Assembly (NCBI RefSeq): GCF_018294505.1
Contig: NC_057798.1
Location: 371,584,026-371,648,025 of the forward strand
Direction: 5' to 3'
Length of the DNA: 64,000 bases
Source: Triticum aestivum
Taxonomy: Eukaryota > Streptophyta > Magnoliopsida > Poales > Poaceae
This document shows positions 33,835-46,700 of this stretch, piece after piece. The notes under the pieces are model-generated. The model was not told where the DNA came from and did not search any database. It saw only the letters and a list, made by a program, of their open reading frames with translations. How positions within the stretch are numbered: the first letter of the stretch is position 1; every line of letters begins with the position of its first letter. A program made the position numbers and the translations under genes.

Positions 33835-36576
33835 ATGGCCGGTCGACGCAGCTCCTCCTCTCGCCCCCAGCCCTCAGCCTGGATATTGGGAGAGGTGTTC
33901 CGTCCCGCATAGCGAGCTAGTAGCGCTCCAAGCCAAGGGGCTTCTCCCCCCAGCTTACATGGTCCCAGTTCGAGCCGGGATTGCCACCTATAATGGCGGA
34001 GAGCAAGCGGAGAGCGTCCCCAATCCCTCCAAAGGAGAGCGGGTATGCCTTGTCCCTTATTTAATAAGAGGGCTCGGATTTCCAATTCATCCATTTCTCC
34101 GGGGGCTCCTGGAGTTCTATGGTCTCCAGTTACACAACCTTATGCCTGCCTCCATATTGCATATAGCGGGCTTCGTAGCCCTTTGCGAGCTGTTTTTGGG
34201 CATCAAGGCCCATTTCGCACTGTGGAAGAAGTTGTTCTGCCTTGTGCCCCGTTCTCAGGAGGGTTCGATATATCAAGTGGGCGGAGCCGAACTATGGCGC
34301 ATCACCGGGACCGGATATCTATCCGGAACCCCAAAGAAGGCGTCCGAAGACTGGCCTTCAGAATGGTTTTATATAGAAGACGTCCCTCTGCCGGACCCTG
34401 TATGGATCGGCCTCCCTGAGTTCGATAATGCTCCCTTGAAGAAGCGCCCGAGCTGGCGCCCACGGAGCCCTCAGAAGGAAAATGATAGGGACGTCCTTTA
34501 CCTGATGAGTCGGATAAGGTTGTTAGCTCATTCCGGACTGACCATGATCGAGGTCATGGCCACATGCATTACGCGGGGGGTGCAGCTGCTTCAGTACAGA
34601 GGCCACCCCATGTGGGATTTCAACGGGGAGGACGACGCCACCCGGTGCGGCCGTAAGGGGTCGGATTCGGCTGCCACTCTAATGAAGATCTTGTCCGCTT
34701 TGTACAAGGGACAAGAGGAGGAATTCCTCCGCGTCAACCCACGGGGCGGATTTTCTATGTACAATCCTCCAAGCTGGGTAAGCGAACACTTTCACTTGCC
34801 CATCTGTTTTCATATTCCCACAGTTAAGTACTTAGTCTAGCAATTTCAACGCAGGAGCTACGCCAGACTGTAAAGGAGATAAACAACCCTCCTCCACAAC
34901 CCGAGGACCCAGAACGGTCCCTCGACCCGGACTCCCAAGAGGACCCGAACTTATGTGTGGAGCTGATTGATGGGGTGTTTCATCAATTGAGTAAGGACAA
35001 CACCTTAGTGGCCATTACGGCCGATTATCCCGGACTACTTCCAGCCTCAAAGGTAACTGAGACCGAAGTCTCAGTATTTTCAAGAGGATCCATCCATGCT
35101 TATTTTCGTATACCAACGGCATTTTTTGCAGGGGAAGTCCTTGAGGCGGAGGGCCGAGCCCGCGGCGGCTAGCCAACAAGGGCCATCGAGGCCCAGCGGG
35201 CTAAAATGAAGTGCGGACCGGATCGAGACGCCGGTGCAATGGTACGACGTGCAATTTTAATGCCCATTGTTTATGCCCTCAAGGCATACTAACGCTCGTG
35301 CTCTCTTCAGGAAGAAGATCGCCCGCCGGACTATGTCCACCGGTCGGGCTTCAAGGCCGGGTCCGAAAGCGGAGGCGAACATGGGGCGCGCAATGGACGC
35401 TCCTACGACAGAGAATGTGGACGGGCTGTCTGCCACCAATTCCGAGGTGGAGAGTTCCATGAACCACAGGCATCGCCGGACTGTTCTTCGTGACGCTTGT
35501 TTTTTCCAAGAGGCATTGGACGCTTTTAATACGGGAGACACGTACCTCCTGCCACTCAAAATGGTCTAGCCAGAGCCACAAAGCAGTATGTAAAAGACAT
35601 ACGGGTGAGAAAATTTGATGGTTATATATGTTAGTAGCCCCCGAGACTTGAAACAGTTAGAATGACTGATTTAAGGATCATTTGTTATGCAGGATCTTAC
35701 ATAAAAGAATACCCGACTGTCCCAGGAGCTGGAAGAGTGCAAAGCCCAACTTAAGGCCGCACTAGCCGCAACAGGGAAGGCCAAAGAGACCCCCTCTGGT
35801 AATATACGCTTCGAAAGATAAGTATGTTGTGAAGTGCGGCATGTGTGCAAATCTGACAATAACAGTGCAGATGGCGTCGGAGTGGATCCGGACAAGCAGC
35901 AACTCTTGCGCCAGTTAAAGGCTGGTGAGAGCGTGCTTACAAGGGTGAGGCAAGAGAAGAACAAGCTTCAAGATGCCAACACCCAACTGGGCGAGGAACT
36001 AAAGGATGTTCGTGCTCAGCTGTCGGACTCCATGAAGGAGAATCGGCGGCTTCGACGCGGCATTTGTAGTAAGTGCTTGAACGAACTATGAAAAGAAGAG
36101 TTCGGTGAGGAAGTTGAATTGACAGCGTTATGTCTGTAGGTGTGCTGACAGGTCGACCTGCGGAGGAAATGCCCAGTTTTATGGGTGACCTTCTTCCAGA
36201 GCTCTCACAACTGCACGAACGAGTTCGGCAGGTGATGCAAGGCGTCGCCCAGGCCTTGTGGCCATCCGTCTCCATGCCCGAAGGCCTTGGAGAGCTTGCA
36301 GAGAAGCTGAAGGGAGCGGCGCGGCGCTTCTGATTATGGAAGATATCGGCCTGCCGTCAAGGCGCCAGGGAAGCCTGGGCCATGGTGAAGACGCGGTACA
36401 CGAAGGCTGACCCAAACCACATGGCCAAGGTCGGACCTGTGGGGCCCGATGGGAAGGAGATCCCTGTCAGTTTAGTGTACGGCCAGGTAGAGTTGGCCGC
36501 AAAATATTCCCAACAGGACTGTAAACTAGACAGCATGTTGGATGGTATTGAAGAGGAATATACCCAGTCAAATTGA
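33835..36576 (+). pseudogene. B3 antisense 'putative gypsy type transposon' gene, multi-exon
   Basis: The ATG at 33835 is followed by a Ser/Arg-rich start and one frameshift near 33893. The frame is then open through the family domain (LIRGLGFPIHPFLRGLLEFYG, FVALCELFLG, WFYI) to a donor at 34777. Further exons with GT-AG borders: 34855-35052, 35132 to about 35238, about 35310-35604, 35693-35798 (106 nt, same phase as the 115-nt exon of B1 and B2), and coiled-coil exons to 36576. A TGA near 35207, a TAG near 35567 and a stop near 36332 break it. The protein is related to, but clearly divergent from, the B1/B2 version, while the LTRs are shared. Confidence 0.75.
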
Positions 36577-37450
36577 CTATGTAATTTAAAATGACATGTA
36601 AAATGCCTTCTAGCCGGAGTGTAGATTGTTTGTCATAGCGCACCTTTTCGCTTCAACCTCGGGACCTGATAGTCTAGAGTGTGTCCGAATACCCTCTCGG
36701 TTATGTAAGAACTGGGGCATGCGTGGAGACCAGGCGTAGGGGTCATTGGTGCTTTATCGGACAAGTGCCCAACTAGTTATGTTATATTACATGGTTAGTA
36801 AGAAACATCTTCGAGGGAGAATAGTTCCGTTAGGGGTTCCTTTCCCTGGGAGGCATGCCCTAAAGTGCATGTCCGAACTGCGAAAAAAGCAGAAAAGTAT
36901 CTGGGGGCGGATAAATAAACGAGGTAAAAATCATCTTTTAGTTCACCGACCGAATATTCCCTTAAGAACGCTAGCTTCCGGCTTCACCCAGTCTGAGGTA
37001 CACATCCGGCTGACCCGACAGTAACAATCAGAGAGGTGCTCCCTTTACCACCTAGCCGAACAATCGGGAACGTAGGGGTAAGCACAGGAGCCAGGCAACC
37101 CAGCTTGGCCAAAACTTAAGTCATATCGATGCATATAATGGTGAATAAAAGGTACATGCGAAAGTGTGACACATGTGTTGGGCACGAGGCCCGTATAAAC
37201 AAGCTTCTGTTAAAGAAGCCCCCATGTATAGTGAGCGCGGATAGCGCGTCAATTGTGTGCGAGCGAGGCGCAAACGAGCCCTTAGAAGGCTGTAATAGAA
37301 AAAGAGGGAGAAGGAGAGAAATATAAGACATCTAATGTGTAAAAAATAGACAGAGGAAGGAGACGAACAAAGAGTCCGGCGCTAGGCGTAGAATCTTCGT
37401 AGGCGTGCTGCGTTCCATGGGTTCGGCTCGAGTCAGTTATCCGGTGCATT
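36577..37450. other. B3 tail-to-tail spacer
   Basis: Non-coding. The antisense gene ends on the left and integrase ends on the right, both pointing inwards. I see no promoter-like or repeat structure. Confidence 0.6.
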
Positions 37451-40400
37451 TCACAGACGATACGCTCCACCAGTCAGGACTTGGTCGATTATGAAGGGAC
37501 CTTCCCATTTGGGCTTGAGTTTGTCCTTTTTCTTGTCCGACAGGCGTAGAACTAATTCGCCAACATTGTGAGTTTTGGCCCGTACTTCTCTGCTTTGGTA
37601 TCTTCGAGCCTGCTGTTGATAGGATGCCGAACGGGCTTTCGCCACGTCGCGCTCCTCCTCCAATGCCTCCAAGCTGTCCTGCCGATCGAGTTCGGCTTAT
37701 CTTTCTTCGTACATGCGCACGCGAGGTGAGTCATGAATTATGTCGCAGGGCAGGACTGCCTTTGCGCCGTATACCATAAAAAATGGTGTGAATCCGGTAG
37801 TGCGATTCGGCGTGGTCCGCAGCCCCCAGAGTACGGAGTCGAGCTCCTCTACCTAGTGTGTGTTAGATTCCTTGAGGGACCGCACTAGTCTGGGTTTGAT
37901 GCAGCTCATGATTAGACCATTTGCCCGTTCGACTTGACCGTTAGTTTGTGGCTGATAGACTGAAGCGTAGTCGAGCTTGATGCCCATGTTTTTGCACTAG
38001 AGTTTTACCTCGTCGGCCGTAAAGTTCGTGCCGTTATTAGTGATGATGCTGTGGGGGACGCCGTAAGGGTGTACGACCCCTGATATGAAGTCTATCACTA
38101 GTCCGGATTCGGCCGTCTTGACAGGCTTGGCCTCTATCCATTTGGTGAATTTGTCAACCATGACCAATAAGTATTTTTGCTTGTGGGTTCCCCCTTTAAG
38201 GGGTCCGACCATGTCAAGCCCCCAGACCACGAAGAGCCAGGTGATGGGTATAGTTTGGAGGCGGTGGGTGGCATATTGCTTTGGTTAGCAAATAATTGGC
38301 AACCGACGCATCGTTGGACTAGGTCCTGAGCATCTGCCCGGGCCGTCGGCCAATAAAATCCAGTACAGAAGGCCTTGCTTACAGGGCCCGGGCTGCGGCG
38401 TGGTGCCCGCCGAGTCCGGCATGAATTTCAGCCAGAAGTTTCCGCCCTTCCTCTTCAGAGATACACCTTTGAAGGACTCCCGTGGTGCTTTTCTTATAAA
38501 GCTCTCCTTCATGGACTTTGTAGGCTTTAGATCGCCGCACTATGCAGCGTGCCTCGTTTTGGTCCTTGGGGAGTTCCTGCCTAGTTAGGTAGGCTAAGAA
38601 TGATTCTGTCCACGGGGCAATGACTATCATTATTACGTGGGTTGAGGATGTTACTTCGTTGGCAGAGCCTCCCGTTGTGTCAGAATGTTCGGTGTCAGGT
38701 GGTGCGGCTGAGTCCGGGTTGTTGTTTCCGGACTCCCCTTCCCATTTGTACAGATGGCTTGAATAGCCCCTCCAAGAAAATGTTGGGGGGGGGGACTACA
38801 TCGCGCTTTGCACCGATGCGTGCCAAGACGTCTGCTGCCTGATTGTTTTCCCGGGCTATATGGTGAAATTCGAGCCCCTCGAACCGAGCTGACATTTTTA
38901 GGACGGCATTGCGATAAGCTGCCATTTTCGGATCCTTGGCATCAAAATCTCCATTTATTTGGGATATCGCGAGGTTCGTATCCCCACGCACCTCTAGGCG
39001 TTGAATGCCCATGGAGACTGCCATCCGGAGACCATGTAGAAGGGCCTCATATTCGGCTGCATTGTTAGAGCCCGTATACATTATCTGGAGTACATATTGA
39101 ATTGTATCTCCTGTTGGGGACGTCAGAACGATGCCAGCCCCCAGACCCGCTAGCATTTTGGAGCCGTCGAAGTGCATGATCTAGTTGGAATATGTGCTGT
39201 ACTCTTTAGGGAGTTCGGCTTCAGTCCATTCAGCGACAAAGTCGGCCAAAACTTGCGACTTGATAGCTCGCCGTGGCTTATTTTGTTATGTCGAACGGGA
39301 GGAGCTCAATGGCCCATTTGGCAATCTGGCCCGTCGCATCGCGGTTGTTTATAATATCATTAAGAGGTAATTCGGAGGCTACTGTTATTGAACACTCTTG
39401 AAAGTAGTGTCGTAGCTTCCGGGACGCCATGAACACTGCGTACGCTATCTTTTGGTAATGCAGGTACCATGACTTGCATGGAGTGAGTACAATGGACACG
39501 TAGTAGACTAGTTTTTGAAGGGGGAATTTGTGTCCGTCCATTTCTCGTTCAACGACGAGCACTGCGCTTACAACTTGATGAGTTGCCGCAATGTATAATA
39601 GCATTGGTTCACCGATGTCAGGCACGACCATGACCGGGTTTGTTGCCATTATGGCTTTTATTTCTTCGAGTCCGGCCGTGGCAGCATTTGTCCACTCGAA
39701 GTGTTCGGTGCGCCGGAGGAGGCGATAAAGGGGTAATGCCTTTTCTCCCAAGCGGGAGATGAAGCGGCTTAGAGCTGCCACGCATCCAGTCAATTTTTGT
39801 ATTTGTTTGAGGTCCTTTGGAATATCCAATTGTGACAGAGCTCGGATCTTGGCTGGATTTGCTTCAATTCCTCTACCGGAAACAATGAAGCCCAAGAGCT
39901 TTCTGGCTGGTACGCCGAAAACGCATTTTTCCGGGTTAAGCTTGATTTCATATGTTCGGAGGTTATCGAACATGAGCCTCAAGTTGTCTACTAGAGTTTC
40001 AACATGCTTGGTTTTGACGACCACGTCATCCACATATGCTTCAACTGTTTTGCCGATCTGGTTGGCCAGACATGTCTGAATCATGCGCTGATATGTTGTG
40101 CCGGTGTTTTTGAGCCCGAAGGGCATTGTGTTGAAGGAGAATGGGCCGTATGGGGTGATAAATGCTGTTGCGGCTTAGTCTGGCTCTGCCATCTTAATTT
40201 GATGGTAGCCAGAGTATGCATCGAGGAAACACAATGAATCGTGTCCTGCGGTAGCGTCGATGATTTGATCAATGCGGGGGAGGGGGAAGGGATCCTTTGA
40301 GCAAGCCTTGTTGAGGTCCTTGAAATCGACGCATAGGCGCCAGGATTTGTCCTTCTTTGGTACCATCACCAGGTTTGCTAGCCAGTCCGGATGTTTTATA

Positions 40401-42504
40401 TCTCTGATGAATCCGGCTTCCAGTAGTTTGGCTAGCTCCTCTCCCATGGCTTGTCTCTTAGGTTCAGAGAAACACTGAAGAGCCTGCTTAACAGGCTTGA
40501 ATCCTTTTAGGATGTTTAGGCTGTGCTCGGCCAGCCTGCGTGGGATTCCTGGCATGTCTGAAGGGTGCCAGGCAAAAATGTCCCAATTTTCGTGTAGCAA
40601 TTCTCGTAGTGCGACGTCTACATCAGGGTTTAATTGTGCCCCGATGGAGGCCGTTTTTGTAGGGTCCGTTGGATGGACTTGGAATTTGACTATTTCGTCT
40701 GTCGGTTTAAAGGAGGTGGACTTGGATCTCTTGTCGAGTATCACGTCGTCCCTGTCCACCGTGGAGCGCAGCGTAGTCAGTTCCTCGGCCGCTAGGGCTT
40801 CGGATAGTGCCTCAAGGGCCAGTGCGGCTGTCTTGTTTTCGGCGCAGAGTGCTATGTCCGGGTCACTAGCAAGAGTGATGATTCCATTGGGTATGAGCAT
40901 TTTGAGCTTCATGTACCCGTAATGGGGTATAGCTTGAAAAATTGTGAATGACTCTCGCCCTAACAGAGCGTGGTATCCGCTGCTGAACGGGGCCACTTGA
41001 AATGTGACCTCCTCGGACCTGTAATTATCCGGTGTGCCGAACACCACATCAAGTGTGATTTTTCCTGTACAACACGCTTCCCGACTGGGGATTATTCCTC
41101 TAAAGGTTGTGCTGCTTTGCTCAATGCGGCTCTAGTCTATTTCCATTTTTCGAAGGGTTTCCTCATAAATGAGGTTCAATCCGCTGCCACCGTCCATGAG
41201 TACCTTGGTAAGTCGAAAGCCGTCCACTATCGGACTGAGGACCAATGCGGCTGGTGCTCGGGCTGTTTGGAATTTAGGTTCGTCACTGGCATTAAAGGTA
41301 ATAGCCGTGTCACTCCATGGGTTTATTGTTGCTACCTGGTAGACTTCGGTAAGGCTGCGGAGTGTTCGTTTCCGCATATTGTGTGATGCGAAAGTCTCGA
41401 AGACTGTTGATACTGTACTGGTATTCCTGGGCTGGTGCTCTACGGATTCTGGAGTTAAAAGCTCCTCGCCACTTCTGGCCACCTGCCGGAGTATCCAACA
41501 TGCTCTAAGGCTATGAGTTGATGTGACGCCCTCTGTACTATGAATTTTACAGGGTGCATTGAGCCATCCCTCCAGTACGGTTCCATACCCTATAAAGGGT
41601 TTTTGTTTTTTGGTGATTAACCCATGTGCATGGCGATAATGCGCCCTTTTATTTCAGACTGGGGTTGTATTCAGGGCCGGATCATCCCAGAATTTTATTT
41701 CGGTTTTCCGGACGCTTTCCATCGCACAGTATTTTCGTACCATGGATGCCAAGTCAGGGAAGCGTGTAATATCACGGCGGCTTATGGCGTTGAGGATTCC
41801 GATGTCCGTGCAATTATTGTAGAAGGATGAAATTGCATCCTCCTCACGGCAGTCCTCTATCCTGTCATAACCAGGAGGAATCTGGCCCAGTAATGATGTA
41901 CTGTTTCCGTGGGCTCTTGCCGGACTTGGGATAGATCCCTAATGTTTGGGTGGGTGGGTGGAGTTAAATTCGGAACCTCGCCCGATCTGACGCTCAAGGG
42001 CCAAGGAGTTTCCGAATTCGGAAGCTTGGGTTCTTGGATGTTGTCCAATGAATCTGGCCCGCTGCCTGACTTTAGGTTCAGGGCTTGAGTGATGTCCTCC
42101 CCTACGCGGGTATCCGGCTTGGAGGGATCAGGAATCCGGACATATTTGGTCCTTAAGATGGGTATAGATTCGCCGCATTGTTCCTCCACCACTGCGACAT
42201 GGTGGGTGACCTGGGGAGAGTCGATTTCTCTCGGATCGGGTTTAAGCCCAATCTGATCGTAGTCTGTAGCGACTCCCAGGGTGGCGAGGCGATCCAAGAG
42301 CTCGTTTAAGGAAGAGAGCTCCATCGGATCTAACTGCTCGGTGAGTTCCGAGTTGACGTGGAGATCGCTTTCGATGACCCGAGAAGTCATCATCGACGCG
42401 GCGGCCGAATATGCGGTCATAAGAAAACCGCCTAGACGGAGAGTTTGGCCGATAGCCAAAGCTCCTTTAGCAACAACGCCGTCTTTAAAGACGGGATGCG
42501 GCAT
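37451..42504 (-). pseudogene. B3 gag-pol: protease, RT, RNase H, integrase
   Basis: Minus-strand order from the ATG at 42504: N-terminal gag region (to 41857), where most of the gag core seen in B2 is missing; a knuckle CKIHS...C near 41500-41560 after frameshifts; protease VLMDGGSGLNLIY (about 41180); reverse transcriptase with VMVPKKDKSWRLCVD and the YVDD catalytic box (40175-41047 and 39278-40126); RNase H, including a second domain with FDGSK, NNAAEYEAL and NQAADVLA (38695-39177); integrase with GLDMVGP (37997-38230), GQVERANGL (about 37920) and a C-terminal WEGPFI segment (37451-37672). In integrase the family TDNG motif reads TNNG, so one catalytic Asp is Asn. There are stops near 40178, 39278, 38285 and 37997. 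Inactive. Confidence 0.88.
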
Positions 42505-42551
42505 CCTTCCTAATGGCGATGGGATAGCGGAACTCTCAATGAAAGCACCAA

Positions 42552-42714
42552 TGTCGGTGTCAAAACCGGCGGATCTCGGGTAGGGGGTCCCGAACTGTGC
42601 GTCTAGGCGGATGGTAACATGAGACAAGGGACACGATGTTTTTACCCAGGTTTGGGCCCTCTCGATGGAGGTAAAATCCTACTCCTGCTTGATTAATATT
42701 GATGATATGGATAG
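42552..42714 (-). repeat. B3 LTR, right copy, first part
   Basis: Starts TGTCGGTGTC; broken after GATAG by element C. The rest is at 56184-56492. Confidence 0.93.
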
Positions 42715-43241
42715 TGTCGTGGTTCTAAGCCTGACAGTAGAGTGGGGGGTAGGTATGGAGAGGCAAGGTCCTAGCTATGGAGAGGTTGTAAACACAAGGG
42801 ATGTACGAGTTCAGGCCCTTCTCGGAAGAAGTAATAGCCCTACGTCTCGGAGCCCGGAGGCGGTCGAGTGGATTAAGAGTATATGAGTTACAAGGTGCCG
42901 AACCCTTCTACCTGTGGAGGGGGGTGGCTTATATAGAGTGTGCCAGGACCCCAGCCAGCCCACGTAGGAGAGGGTTTAAGGTGAGTTAAGTCTGGGGCGT
43001 TACTGGAAACGCCCCACATAAAGCGTCTTTACTATCATAAAGCCTACTTAATTACAGGCCGTTGCAGTGCAGAGTGCCTCTTGACCTCCTGGTGGTCGAG
43101 TGAGTCTTCGTGGTCGAGTCCTTCAATGCAGTCGAGTGAGTCCTTCGTTGGTCGACTGGAAGGCGACCTCTTCTAAGGGTGTCCTTGGGTAAGGTACTTA
43201 GATCAGGTCCATGACCCTACCCTAGGTACATGACCCCATCA
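42715..43241 (-). repeat. C LTR, left copy
   Basis: Begins TGTCGTGGTT and ends GACCCCATCA. The core promoter CTATATAAGC reads on the minus strand near 42930. The next bases TTAGCCCCCGAA form the purine tract GGGGGCTAA on the minus strand. Confidence 0.94.
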
Positions 43242-43668
43242 TTAGCCCCCGAATGGATTGAGGCTTCGAGTGAGGAAGGAGTTGATGTCGTTTCCGATTA
43301 ACCTTTGCGCTCTGGTCGTGCGTTGTTCTGGACCAAAGAATCTCTTCGTCGACAGTGAGCAACTTGTCTTCAGTCGACTCGATCCATTCTCTTCTTTCGT
43401 CGAGTGATCTTTCGGGCTTCGACGATCTCCGAGCGACGGATCGCGGGAAACCCCGTGTCTGACAGACTGATCTGCCGTTCGCGGATTCCGTGGGATGCGA
43501 AATTTGGGGACGCGCGCGAAGCGGAGCGGACCGCGGCGTTCGGATGGGACGGGACATAGACGCCTCGATCTCCGCGCCGCTTTCTTCGCCATGTATCCCG
43601 TCTGCATAACTGTTCCAGGATATGATTAGATCGACCGGGCCCACCTGTCATCCACTCGGAAGGGACCT

Positions 43669-43675
43669 TATAAAT
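43669..43675 (+). promoter_or_regulatory. TATA box of the C antisense gene
   Basis: TATAAAT on the plus strand, 130 bases before the ATG at 43799, followed by a CT-rich leader (CTCTCTCTCTCT near 43713). This is an internal promoter independent of the LTRs. Confidence 0.65.
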
Positions 43676-43798
43676 GCGCCCGGCGAGGATTTCTGTACTG
43701 TGCCTCAGCATTCTCTCTCTCTCTGCTCCCTTCGTCCCCGTCCAGCGTGCTCGCTCTCGCCCCCGCGCAACTTCCCCACGCGCATCTCGCCGGCAACC

Positions 43799-46700
43799 AT
43801 GGCCAAGGAGAAGACGGCGGCGCTGGAACGTGCGAAGAAGGCGTCGGCGTCGGAGAAGGCGAAGGGGAGATCTACCAGCCGCGGTGGGTCTTCGTCCAGA
43901 TCCCGCCTGCCGAAGGGCTGGGTCCAAGGAGACTGGATCCAGTCGACCATCACAGAAAAAGACCTCCTCGACATGGCCAACGAGGGCTTGATCCCTCATG
44001 GAGCTGCGAGGCTTCCGGGGAAGGAGTGGCAGCCCCAGCCAGAAGAGGGTGAGTGTGTGCTCTTGGACACCCATGTTGATCGTGGATTTTCTTTGCCGCC
44101 GAGTATTTTATTCCGTGGCTTCTTGAACTTCTTTGGAGCGCAGCTCCACCACTTTACCCCAAATTCTATCGCCTATCTTGCTGCATTCGTGTCCATGTGT
44201 GAGGGTTTCCTGGGCTGTCGACCGCACTGGGGTTTGTTCAAGCATATATTCACGTGTCGCTCTCAGACCGTGAAGAAGGCGAGCCCAGGCGATGAAAGGA
44301 CCCGAGTCGTCCAAATGTGTGGGGGTCTGGGCATCCAGGTGAGGAATAAGAGCACCTTCCCGCCCATGACCTTTCCCGAGTCAGTCAGAGGCTGGCAGTC
44401 GACCTGGTTCTACTGCCAGGACCAGTCGACGCCGGGGCAGTCGAGTGGACTCCCACAGTTTACCATGGACCGAGTGAACAAGCCTTCCTCTCTGAAGTTG
44501 ATTCCGGAGGAGAAAGCTGACGTGAAGATGTTGATGGAGCGCGTGGTGCAGCTGGTTCGGGAGGGAGTGACGGGCATGGATCTCCTGGAGGTCTTCCTTA
44601 GGTGTCGCATCCAGCCCCTTCAGTTCCGGAGCCACTGCATGTGGTTGTACTGTGGGACTGAAGACGAGACTCGAGTCCATCCAGAAGTAGTCGACGATGT
44701 CACTCTGGAAAGATGGATGGTAGCCGTTACCGGAAACAAGGACAACCCACGCGGAGCCAGAAGGATTCCTCCACTCGACCACAACAGCGATCCAAACAAG
44801 GTACGCTTGCTCTGCTCTCCACTGTGTTCTTGTCACACTTATTTCTGTTTATCCTGTCGACTGGTCGATTGATCCTTGTCTTGATATCTGCTAGACCCTC
44901 ACCGAGCTGTACTCGATGCTCAATGGGGCACAAGCCCCGACTGAGGAGGGTGAGGCGAGTGGGGGCGAGAGCCAGGAAGAGGAGGAATGGGACTCGGACG
45001 TTGCAGAGGATGATGATGATGATGACGATGATGACGGTGATGAAGATGACGTTGAAGACGAGGAAGAAGAGGAGGAGGAGGTCGTACCACCGCGCTCGGA
45101 AAGGCGGTCGAAGCTTGTCCACGACCCTTCGACTGAACGTGGTAAGGGGGTTGCGACCGCTGCTCAGTCGACCAAACGCCCTCGGACCACCTCTCCAGTG
45201 CCGACTGAAAAGGCGCCGAAGCAGCTCAGGGCGGCCTCGTCGAAGCCGATCAAGCTCCTGCCAAAGATGAAGGTGTCCATCCCCACCATATCAGGGTAAT
45301 CGTGCTGCTTAAGTCTTCTTATTTTGTGTGAACTTTGTCTCTGGTCGATGCTGAAGTTAGTCGACTGATCCTTTGGAGTTGCAGTGCTGCTACTTCTGAA
45401 ACCTCAGCCCGGGCTGATGACCATGAGATGGAGGACACAGCAACTTCGAAACCAGGTACTGTATTCTTAACGCCGTTCTTAGTCGACTGACCCGCGATCT
45501 CTGATCCTGATTCTTCTTCGTAGCTCCACCCACTGCTGTTATCAATCTTCCTGATGATGATGAGGATGAAGAACCACTGAAGCGCAGGAGGAGTAGGAAA
45601 GCGTCCGCCAGTAAGGTGCCCCAGGACGTGACGGCGCCTGAGATTCTGATTGCGGAGGAAGAGAACACCACTCGACACACGGTGTCCTTCGCAGATCCAT
45701 TGACGAGTGCTCAGCAGCCCTCCCTCTTCACGACGCACCACGTCCCAGAGGACCAAGCTGGCGCGGCGAAGGAAGCGATACGCCAGGCGGGAATCATGAT
45801 GGAGCAGTTAAAGACCATCCGGGATGCGAGCCAGGCAGCTTATGACGCCAGTTCTGCCCTTCAAAGCAATGTTCAGGTCAGTCGACCACTGTTTGTTCTG
45901 TTGGATATGCAACCAAAAACTTTTCCTTTCCGGAATTTATAGTAGTCACCCACTGGGTGTGTCGATTAAACTCCGTGTTAGCGGGGGCACGCTGAGTGCA
46001 CCCGCTGGGTGTAGTCCCCAAGGCTAAGGTCGACTGCTGGCAGTCGGCCTTAGGCTTTATGATGTCAATCTTTCTGTCAGTCGACTATGTCGACTGGATT
46101 TCACAAACCGGTGGGGGCACGCTGAGTGCACCCACTGGGTGTAGTCCCCGAGACTGTGGTCGACTGCTTGCAGTTGATTACAGTCTTAAAGAATACATCT
46201 CTCTCTTTTTTTTTTGAGGTCGACTGGTCGACTTTGTCTTCAACAGGATTAGTGGGGGCACGCTGAGTGCACCCACTGGGTGTAGTCCCCGAGACTACGG
46301 TCGAATGCTTGTATTCGGCTGTAGTCTTAGAAACGTGTGTTTTTTCCTTTTTCACTCGGAAGTGAATTATATTTGACATTTAGTCGATTGGTTCTCCGCA
46401 GAACTCTTGTGATCTTGTGGCTCGCTACTCTGAGCTGGAAAACAAGCACACTCAACTCGAGCTGAGCTTGAAGCTGGTTCAGGAGAAGCTGACGAAGGCA
46501 AAGGAGGAGACCGAAGGTATGTTTGGTGAGATCCTGACGACTGTTTTTCCCTTTGCTTGTTTCAAAATCTGATCTTGCTGTAACTTGCAGGTAAGGTAAG
46601 GGAGGCTCAACAGAAGAAAGACCTCGAACTAGCTGAGAAGATCAAGCTTGCTGACGAGAAGTTAGCTTCAGTCACCAAGCTTGAACAAGACAATACCAAT

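Noticed and set aside
42801..42989. 62-codon frame repeated identically at 55738-55926
   Set aside because: Both are inside the LTRs of element C; the identity reflects the LTR pair, not a duplicated gene.
43370..44074. Minus-strand frame of 234 codons over the start of the C antisense gene
   Set aside because: No domain, Arg-rich, and opposite to an intact exon and its promoter.
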